This document shows positions 57,327-62,815 of a stretch of DNA of 62,815 nt, one piece after another. Source of the DNA: Desulfoluna sp. (lineage in GTDB: Bacteria > Desulfobacterota > Desulfobacteria > Desulfobacterales > Desulfolunaceae); contig NZ_JAQYWB010000032.1 of the NCBI RefSeq assembly GCF_030145185.1, positions 1-62,815 of the forward strand, given 5' to 3'. The notes under the pieces were generated by a model. It did no database searches and was not told where the DNA came from. It saw nothing but the letters and a program-made list of their open reading frames with translations. The translations under genes and the position numbers were made by a program. The stretch's first letter is position 1; every line of letters starts with the position of its first letter.

Positions 57327-58628
57327 ATGCAGATCGTGACGACCCACAAGGGGACCGACTTCGACGCGTTGGCTTCTCTTATTGCCGCCACCATGATTTA
57401 CCCGGACGCTGTTCCGGTTCTTCCTAAAAGTGTGAATGCCAATGTCCGTGCTTTCATGGCCATTCACAAGGACCTTTTCAAGGTCCTTCATCCCAAGGAA
57501 ATCAATCTGGATGAAGTGACCCACCTGATTGTTGTGGACACCAACAGCTGGAAACGTCTCGATGGCTTCTCTCCCTTGAAGGATCGTGACGATCTGACCA
57601 TTCACCTCTGGGATCACCATGACGGCGGAGACATCAAAGCGGATCAGGTCCGCAATGATGGGCTGGGGTCCACCGTGACTCACTTCATCCTTGAGCTGGA
57701 AGCCCGGCGTATGGTCCTGACGCCGATTCTGGCCACCCTTTTTCTGATCGGGATCTACGAGGACACCGGCAGTCTCTCTTACCCCTCCACCCGACCGGAG
57801 GACGCCCGGGCCGTGGCCTGGTTGCTGGATCGCAAGGCCGACCTCAATGTGCTGGGCGGTTTTTTAAAGCAGGTTTACGGAGAGAAGCAGAAGTCGGTTC
57901 TCTTTGAAATGATGAAAAACCCCGACAGGCGAAAGGTGAACGGCTACACCCTCTCCTTTGCCTCGGTGCCCATCGAAGGCCATGTGGCAAACCTCTCGGT
58001 GGTGGTGAACATGTTCCTGGACCTTGAAAACAGCGACGGGGCTTTCGGTGTGTTTTACGACGAAGAGGGCAACAAATGCATGATTATCGGCCGAAGCAAG
58101 GTGGAAAGTCTGGATGTAGGAAAACTCATGCGCACCTTGGGCGGTGGGGGGCACCCGGGCGCGGGAGCCACTCAGTTTAAATCCGATTTTCATAACCCCG
58201 ATGCCGTTTTTACCATGATCTGTAACCTGGTGGAGAACGATCAGGTCGCCTCGGTACAGTTGGGCGATATCATGAGTTTTCCCGTGGTGTCCGTGGAGAC
58301 GACCACTCTTATGGAAGAGTTGGGGGCGCTTTTGAGGGAAAGAGGCTGCACCGGCGTGCCCGTCACTGATCACGGCAAGGTCGTGGGCGTGATCTCCCGC
58401 CGCGATTTTAAAAAGATTCGCAAGGAGACTCAGATGAAGTCTCCGGTGAAGGCCTATATGACGCCCTCCGTCGTGCAAATTGAGTCTGAGAAAAGTCCCC
58501 TTGAGGCCGCACGCTTGATGATCAAACACGATATCGGTCGGGTCCCTGTGGTGCAAAACGGGGAGATGATAGGGATTGTTACCCGTACCGACGTTATGAG
58601 GTACTACTACGACCTCATCCCCGACTAA
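57327..58628 (+). CDS. DHH-family phosphoesterase with paired CBS domains
   Basis: 433 residues; CAGGAGA upstream. DHH domain (1-~165) with TTHKGTDFDALAS and the DHH motif DHHDG at residues 96-100. The DHHA1 domain has GGGGHPGAGA near residues 272-281. Two CBS modules follow (~311-430; GVPVTDHGKVVGVISRRDF, GRVPVVQNGEMIGIVTRTD). This architecture is often fused to a CCA tRNA nucleotidyltransferase in deltaproteobacteria, but that part is missing here. It may hydrolyse cyclic or short oligonucleotides, with CBS domains sensing adenylates. Confidence 0.92.
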   Translation: MQIVTTHKGTDFDALASLIAATMIYPDAVPVLPKSVNANVRAFMAIHKDLFKVLHPKEINLDEVTHLIVVDTNSWKRLDGFSPLKDRDDLTIHLWDHHDGGDIKADQVRNDGLGSTVTHFILELEARRMVLTPILATLFLIGIYEDTGSLSYPSTRPEDARAVAWLLDRKADLNVLGGFLKQVYGEKQKSVLFEMMKNPDRRKVNGYTLSFASVPIEGHVANLSVVVNMFLDLENSDGAFGVFYDEEGNKCMIIGRSKVESLDVGKLMRTLGGGGHPGAGATQFKSDFHNPDAVFTMICNLVENDQVASVQLGDIMSFPVVSVETTTLMEELGALLRERGCTGVPVTDHGKVVGVISRRDFKKIRKETQMKSPVKAYMTPSVVQIESEKSPLEAARLMIKHDIGRVPVVQNGEMIGIVTRTDVMRYYYDLIPD

Positions 58629-58635
58629 AATTTTC

Positions 58636-58845
58636 ATGAAAAATCTTGGCCCACACAAGGTAAATCTTTTGAATTCTACCAGTTAAGATGTGGGCCAATA
58701 TTTTCCACCCTCCGGGCGCTGGGAGCGGGCCGTGGCCTGCGTTATCCTCCCCTCGGAGTAGGGAACCTACACCTTCAGGTCGGATGCCTTGACCACGACC
58801 CGCTCCCAGCGTGAAAATCTGTCGCGGGATTGGAAATTTCTGCTT
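58636..58845. repeat. Terminator-like hairpin joined to a diverged family A element
   Basis: First a hairpin TTGGCCCACA / TGTGGGCCAA (58646-58698), the likely terminator of the DHH-CBS gene. Then a family A core: CCGGGCG, a 17-bp stem (CGCTGGGAGCGGG..GTGG with CCAC..CCCGCTCCCAGCG), TGCGTTATC, AACCTACACCTTCAGGTC and GATGCCTTG. The stem sequence is quite unlike other copies, yet fully paired, while loop blocks are conserved. Confidence 0.75.
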
Positions 58846-58867
58846 TGCAAATACCTGTAAATAAAGA

Positions 58868-59144
58868 GTAACCATTCAGTTCACGCCACCCAATCGCCAC
58901 ACACCGTTACGGTAGGGTCGATGAAGACGGAAACCGTGTCGAGGTGAAATGTAGGGTGCGCTGTGCGCACCGCTTAACGTCCGATAATCCTGCAACGCTG
59001 CCTTTTGTCATAAATGTTGAGACGGGGCAGGCGGTTTGCGTGACGTTGATCGGTGCGGGAGCCGCACCCTACGGGCTGAAACGTTTTTGCGAAGCTTTTT
59101 TGAAAAAGAGGCCCTCCGGTGACAGGATGAAGCTGAATAGTTAC
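58868..59144. repeat. Family B intergenic element, complete copy
   Basis: 277 bp bounded by GTAACCATTCAGTT and AGCTGAATAGTTAC, with a 122-bp core (58951-59072) bounded by GTAGGGTGCG and CGCACCCTAC. It matches the copy after agcS. Confidence 0.9.
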
Positions 59145-59303
59145 AATAATGAATTATTTATTCTACTGACTCATACCACCCCTTGCGAACAGCCTGCTTA
59201 ACAAGCAAAGGATGCCGGTTTTCCGTGACCGCCGTCAATAAGAACCACGCCTCCGATTGATAAAACCGTCGATAATTCATCACCGCCCGCACAACGACAA
59301 CCC

Positions 59304-59470
59304 GTAGGATGGGCACCCATTTAATATCAAAGGGCGAAGCGTGCCCATCTGGCCGTCGGGAAAACCGCACCCATGAAAATTACATAAATTTTGGGGACAC
59401 AACGTCTCACCCCGGCGTGACCGGTTGCACCCGCGCCAGATGGGCACGGCACTACCTTTGCCCATCCCAC
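59304..59470. repeat. Family C intergenic element, copy 2
   Basis: 167 bp, same length as the copy at 22597-22763. Bounded by GTAGGATGGG and CCCATCCCAC. Shares CATTTAATATCAAAGGGCGA and GTTGCACCCGCGCCAGATGGG. Confidence 0.88.
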
Positions 59471-59559
59471 GAGTTCGCGGTTATTCCAGACGAATGGTGG
59501 GCTTGGTTCAACACAGGATTACATGTTTAAAGGTGGTTTTTCGAACCCTGAGGGGAGGG

Positions 59560-59597
59560 GCTGGGCTCCGGTCTTTGGGATGATACCGGAGCCCAGC
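59560..59597. repeat. Strong hairpin downstream of the response regulator gene
   Basis: Perfect 13-bp stem GCTGGGCTCCGGT / ACCGGAGCCCAGC, 74 bases past the stop of the minus-strand response regulator. No T-run on either side. It may be a hairpin-type terminator. Nothing else was recognised in 59471-59670. Confidence 0.6.
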
Positions 59598-59670
59598 GAA
59601 ACCATGGGCGAGAGAGCCGGGGAACCCGGATCTTGATTTTTTCATAGAGGGCCGGTCTTTCGAGGCATGA

Positions 59671-60060
59671 TCAGCTCAGAAGCCGTTTCACACCTGCCAC
59701 GATCTCCTCGGTTGAGTCGGGGCCTTTGGGGACGTAGTCATCGGCTTCCATGGCTTTGCCGTTGTAGTGTGAGTAGCGGGTAGAGCCGACATGATCGGCG
59801 ACGGCGGTGAGCATGAGGATGGGAATGTCTTCATATTTTTCGTCGTTTTTCAGTTGGTCACAGACGGCGTAGCCGTCCATCTCCGGCATCATGACATCAA
59901 GGACAATGGCGTCCGGGGGGTTGGCCTGTACTTTGGCGATGGCTTCGGTTCCGTTGTAGGCTACATCGGTAAGAAAGCCTTCTTTTTCAAGACGTTTTTT
60001 GATGACGAGGGTCATGTCAGGCTCATCATCGACAACAAGGATACGTTTTTTTTCGGTCAT
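59671..60060 (-). CDS. Stand-alone response regulator (receiver domain only)
   Basis: 129 residues from the ATG at 60060, after a perfect AAGGAGG. A CheY-like receiver: acidic pocket VVDDEPD (residues 9-15), phospho-Asp in IVLDVMMPEMDGYAV (near residue 56) and the conserved Lys in DDYVPKGP near residue 112. There is an insert of about ten residues (HVGSTRYSHYNGKAMEA) before that Lys, which is not usual for CheY. There is no output domain. It lies 229 bases downstream of metF on the same strand, with a 20-bp palindrome (60144-60163) between. Confidence 0.92.
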   Translation of the reverse strand: MTEKKRILVVDDEPDMTLVIKKRLEKEGFLTDVAYNGTEAIAKVQANPPDAIVLDVMMPEMDGYAVCDQLKNDEKYEDIPILMLTAVADHVGSTRYSHYNGKAMEADDYVPKGPDSTEEIVAGVKRLLS

Positions 60061-60143
60061 GACAACCTCCTTTTTCGGCATGGGTTCATGGCTGTGGCGC
60101 CGTCTGTGATCTGTTGATTCCAATGGATCAGGCCAGCGCCTCC

Positions 60144-60163
60144 CCAGGCGGATATCCGCCTGG
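60144..60163. repeat. Perfect 20-bp palindrome
   Basis: CCAGGCGGATATCCGCCTGG between metF and the response regulator gene. It could be a hairpin or a dimeric regulator site. Confidence 0.5.
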
Positions 60164-60289
60164 ACCAGGGGTGGGGTATGTTCGGCAAGGGGCATTCCTT
60201 GCGTTCATGCATGGGAGCGGGCGAGCCGTGTTTTTTTTATGACAGCCTTCGGCCTTGGCTTTTTGCCAGCCTCTTCGGCGATTGGAGGG

Positions 60290-61270
60290 TCAGGATGTGG
60301 CCACTTTTGCAGGCTCCTGGCCTGGGGCCTCCAGGTCCGGCCTGGGGTAAAGGCCGGCTCGCTGCACAATTTCCGGAACCTTTTCTTCCCATTCAATGGC
60401 CATGATGTGAAAACCGCAGACACCTTCTATCTCTTTGAGGCGTTCAATGGTCTCCAGGCAGATGGTGATACCCTCTTCCGCCTGTTTCTCTTTGGGCGTG
60501 TCGCTCATGCGTTTTACCAACTCGTCCGGAACATCGATGCCCGGCACGCGGCTTCGCATGTATTTGGCCATGCCAGCGGTCTTAAAGGGGGTGACCCCGG
60601 CGAGGATATACGTTTCTTCATGAAGGCCCCGGTCCCGGACGCCCTGCATCCACGCCTCAAACTTCTCCATGTTGTAGATGCATTGGGTCTGGATGAACTC
60701 GGCCCCGGCGGCGATCTTCTTTGCCAGGCGGGGGACCCTGATTTCAAAGGGATCGGCAAAGGGGTTGGCGGCTGCACCGATGAACATCTCCGGGGGACGG
60801 CTGATGGCATCGCCGCCGATGAAGAGACCTTCGTCGCGCATCTGTCGCACCATCTGGAGCAGCTGCATGGAGTCTATATCGTGAACATTCTGACCGGTCT
60901 TGCAGTCTCCGAAGCTCTGGTGGTCCCCGGTGAGGCAGAGGATGTTGTTGATATCAAAGGAGGCGGCTCCCAGGATGTCGCTTTGAAGGGCGATGCGATT
61001 TCTGTCTCGGGTGACCATCTGAAGGACGGGCTCTAAACCGGCCTGTTTGAGCCGGATGGAAGCGGCCAGGCTGCAGAGGCGGGTCATGGAGGTCTGATTG
61101 TCGGTGACATTGACCACATCAATGTAGCCTTTAAGCATGGCACCTTTCTTCTCCAGTACGGCACCGTCGGAGCCTCGGGGTGGTCCACATTCGGAGGTGA
61201 CGGCCAGATGCCCTTCGGCGAGAATTTTTTCCAGACGACTTGAGGTTCGTGGGGTTCGTTTTTCTCTCAT
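60290..61270 (-). CDS. metF: Methylenetetrahydrofolate reductase
   Basis: 326 residues; GGAGGAT upstream, three bases after metV. A TIM barrel FAD enzyme with VTSECGPPRG near residue 24 (catalytic Glu), VTDNQ near 55 and CLTGDHQSFGD near 122. It interconverts methylene- and methyl-tetrahydrofolate in the Wood-Ljungdahl pathway. Linkage to metV and mvhD matches the multi-subunit MetFV systems of acetogens, in which MvhD and Hdr proteins pass electrons. No hdrABC is visible in the window. Confidence 0.95.
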   Translation of the reverse strand: MREKRTPRTSSRLEKILAEGHLAVTSECGPPRGSDGAVLEKKGAMLKGYIDVVNVTDNQTSMTRLCSLAASIRLKQAGLEPVLQMVTRDRNRIALQSDILGAASFDINNILCLTGDHQSFGDCKTGQNVHDIDSMQLLQMVRQMRDEGLFIGGDAISRPPEMFIGAAANPFADPFEIRVPRLAKKIAAGAEFIQTQCIYNMEKFEAWMQGVRDRGLHEETYILAGVTPFKTAGMAKYMRSRVPGIDVPDELVKRMSDTPKEKQAEEGITICLETIERLKEIEGVCGFHIMAIEWEEKVPEIVQRAGLYPRPDLEAPGQEPAKVATS

Positions 61271-61273
61271 GGG

Positions 61274-61936
61274 TTACAGATCCTCCCGTTTCAGGGTTCT
61301 CGGTCCGCCGGCCCGGTCTTTGGACCAGTCCTGAAGGGGTGACAGCTCTTCGTAACGGTCCATCTGTCCTAACTCCTTGAGGCGATCGACGATGAGTTGC
61401 CAGGCGCAGGGGATCTCTTTGTTGATTTCACATCGCCCGTCCACAGATCCTCCGCATGGTCCGTTCAGAACGCGCTTGGCGCATCGCGAGATGGGGCAGA
61501 TTCCGCCGGTGCGACCCAGGACGCAGCTTCCGCAGGCCTGGCAGCGTTCGGAAAAGACGCCTATTTGTTCCACGCCTCCCAGAAAGGTGGTGTTGAGAGC
61601 CGGAAAAACCGGTTTGTCTTTCCAGAAGGCGGCGATAAACTGCACCCCGATGCCGCAGGCGGTGGAGAGGACCGCGTCGGCTTCGTCAATGTCTGTCTGG
61701 GCCGGGGCAAAGAACTCTTCTTCACACTGACGTTCAATGCCCCCTTCGGTGATCTTTATCGATACGCCCTCTTTCTGGGCCTTCATGCGAAGCAGGGAGG
61801 CGATGATGCCGGCTTCCTTGTTGCCCCCCTCATGGCAGATCGCCACACAGGTATTGCAGCCAAGCACGAGGAGTCGCTTTCGATCCTTGACCATCTCCCA
61901 GATCTCTTCCAACGGTTTTTGCTGTCCGACGATCAT
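61274..61936 (-). CDS. metV: MetV: zinc/iron-sulfur partner of methylenetetrahydrofolate reductase
   Basis: 220 residues, overlapping the mvhD stop in an ATGA junction. The N-terminal domain has LGCNTCVAICHEGG near residue 26. The C-terminal half has many cysteines (CQACGSCVLGRTGGICPISRC and LNGPCGGSVDGRCEI), typical of the methylenetetrahydrofolate reductase C-terminal domain (DUF2483-like). It is the usual partner of MetF in acetogens and sulfate reducers. Confidence 0.93.
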   Translation of the reverse strand: MIVGQQKPLEEIWEMVKDRKRLLVLGCNTCVAICHEGGNKEAGIIASLLRMKAQKEGVSIKITEGGIERQCEEEFFAPAQTDIDEADAVLSTACGIGVQFIAAFWKDKPVFPALNTTFLGGVEQIGVFSERCQACGSCVLGRTGGICPISRCAKRVLNGPCGGSVDGRCEINKEIPCAWQLIVDRLKELGQMDRYEELSPLQDWSKDRAGGPRTLKREDL

Positions 61937-62409
61937 CGCTCATCTCCTTGATGGGTTTCTCCGAAGGGCGACGGCCCAAGTTTCTGGATCGTTTCTGTGA
62001 ATTCACGACAGATCTCTGCCCATCGGGGTCCCATGGCGGCTGACAGGTTAAACATCTCCAGGCGTTCCGGTTCCAGGCCCACCTGGGTAATGAGTTGCTT
62101 GAGACGGACGACTCGCTTGGCGGCGTTTGTATTTCCCTCCAGGAAATGGCATTGGCCCTCCAGTCAACCCGCCACGAAGACCCCGTCAAAGCCTTTTTCA
62201 AAGGCCTGCAGCACATAGCCGTGGTCCAGCTTGCCCGTGCAGGGGAGCCGAATGGTTTTTACGCTGGTGGGGTAGGAGAGACGCATCACCCCGGCCAGGT
62301 CGGCGGCTGCAAAGGCGCAGTAATGACAGGCAAAGGCGAGGATCTTTGGCTGCCAGATTTCCGCTTTTTCCTCCTCCACACATTCCATCGTTGTCATCGT
62401 ATCTGCCAT
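61933..62409 (-). CDS. mvhD: MvhD-family iron-sulfur subunit with selenocysteine
   Basis: 158 residues from the ATG at 62409 (GGAGGAG upstream), with an in-frame TGA at codon 82 (62164-62166). It matches the MvhD/FrhD electron-transfer family: AFACHYCAFAAADLAGV near residue 26, IRLPCTGKLD near 53, then DGVFVAG-U-LEGQCHF where the family has Cys. After the TGA the frame runs 76 more codons with a normal MvhD end (GLEPERLEMFNLSAAMGPRW). A SECIS-like hairpin follows the TGA. Selenocysteine at this site is known in MvhD homologues of methanogens and sulfate reducers. MvhD links hydrogenase or Hdr proteins to partners, here MetV and MetF. Confidence 0.9.
62131..62147 (-). promoter_or_regulatory. 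SECIS-like hairpin of mvhD
   Basis: On the mRNA: ATTTCC-TGGAG-GGAAAT, a perfect 6-bp stem with a five-base loop having G in the second position, 22 bases after the UGA. This fits bacterial SECIS limits. Confidence 0.7.
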
Positions 62410-62456
62410 AGCTCCTCCATTTGAAAGGGAATCTATAAAAATGCAGCCTCCGGCGG

Positions 62457-62528
62457 CGAGGTGTGCCACCTCGAAAGCGGATTGCAGTGACGCCTGGGGC
62501 CTCGTTCCTCGGTCCCAGGCGTCACTGC
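62457..62528. repeat. Two hairpins upstream of mvhD
   Basis: CGAGGTG-TGC-CACCTCG (62457-62473) and a perfect 15-bp stem GCAGTGACGCCTGGG / CCCAGGCGTCACTGC (62484-62528). They lie between the mvhD start and a family B element. They may be the 5' leader of the mvhD-metV-metF mRNA or another repeat. Confidence 0.6.
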
Positions 62529-62600
62529 GTTTCGAACGAATCAGGTGAGATTCCGGGTTTCTGAGGTGATTAGTGACGTTAATTTTTCATTTAAAGATTT

Positions 62601-62815
62601 GTAACTATTCAGCTTGCCTTCGCCAGGTCGTTCGAGGCAAATGACAGAAAGATTCAAATGTCAATACGTCCCGTCTTTTCATCACCGCGTAGGGTGCGGC
62701 TCCCGCACCTTCTACCGTAGAGAGGACCCTCAGCCTCGCAAGTTAACGATGACCACGAGTCTTATTTCAAAATGCGGTGTTTCCGGTTTACGATACGCCT
62801 GACGGTGCGCACGGC
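62601..62815. repeat. Family B intergenic element, inverted copy running off the window
   Basis: Opens with GTAACTATTCAGCTTGCC (outer repeat). Its core starts at 62690 with GTAGGGTGCGGCTCCCGCAC and runs to GTGCGCACGGC at the window end. It is a diverged copy in reverse orientation. Confidence 0.75.

Overview
The window looks like chromosome of an anaerobic, sulfate-reducer-like deltaproteobacterium (Desulfobacterota, Desulfobacteraceae/Desulfoluna type). This is inferred from gene content: a MetF-MetV-MvhD Wood-Ljungdahl module, a four-subunit pyruvate:ferredoxin oxidoreductase, CGGC-domain proteins, a PAS/sigma54 activator, choice-of-anchor surface proteins and selenocysteine use. No rRNA, tRNA, CRISPR array, transposase or phage module was found.

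Layout. 0.2-5.2 kb: a 1659-residue protein of unknown role ending in a papain-like cysteine protease domain (-). 6-9.3 kb: two small CGGC-domain proteins around an MBL-fold hydrolase, then a methyltransferase. 10-14.6 kb: long-chain acyl-CoA synthetase, patatin, small lipoprotein, MarR regulator. 15-21.8 kb: signalling cluster of a giant hybrid histidine kinase, CheR, CheB and a response-regulator diguanylate cyclase. 21.9-25.8 kb: LOG-family protein, amidohydrolase, old-yellow-enzyme reductase. 26.4-34 kb: sigma54 activator, a good -24/-12 promoter, then exported M28-like protein, transglutaminase-like protein and two-subunit aconitase X. 34-37 kb: membrane protein, 3-hydroxyacyl-CoA dehydrogenase, MgtC. 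37.4-44.8 kb: an S74 tail-fibre-like secreted protein and a 1914-residue beta-helix surface protein (-). 45-49.3 kb: AgcS symporter, a GntR-family regulator with an in-frame UGA, GMC oxidoreductase. 49.7-54.5 kb: IlvE and porCDAB. 54.6-58.6 kb: DUF711/PFL protein, ACT-domain protein, DHH-CBS protein. 59.7-62.4 kb: response regulator, metF, metV and a selenocysteine-containing mvhD (-).

Two themes stand out. First, selenocysteine: mvhD has an in-frame UGA exactly where the family has a conserved Cys, followed by a hairpin matching the bacterial SECIS pattern. The GntR-family gene also has one in-frame UGA, followed by a perfect 9-bp hairpin with the right spacing, which makes it a candidate undescribed selenoprotein regulator (or a recent nonsense pseudogene). 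Second, gaps between genes carry three families of dispersed, inverted-repeat-bounded elements. Family A has terminal repeats, an inner hairpin and a long stem whose sequence differs between copies while loop blocks stay constant, which suggests selection or mobilisation of a structured element. Regulatory signals include the -24/-12 promoter next to its probable activator, a promoter-plus-terminator leader before agcS, and similar palindromes upstream of porC and the hydroxyacyl-CoA dehydrogenase.
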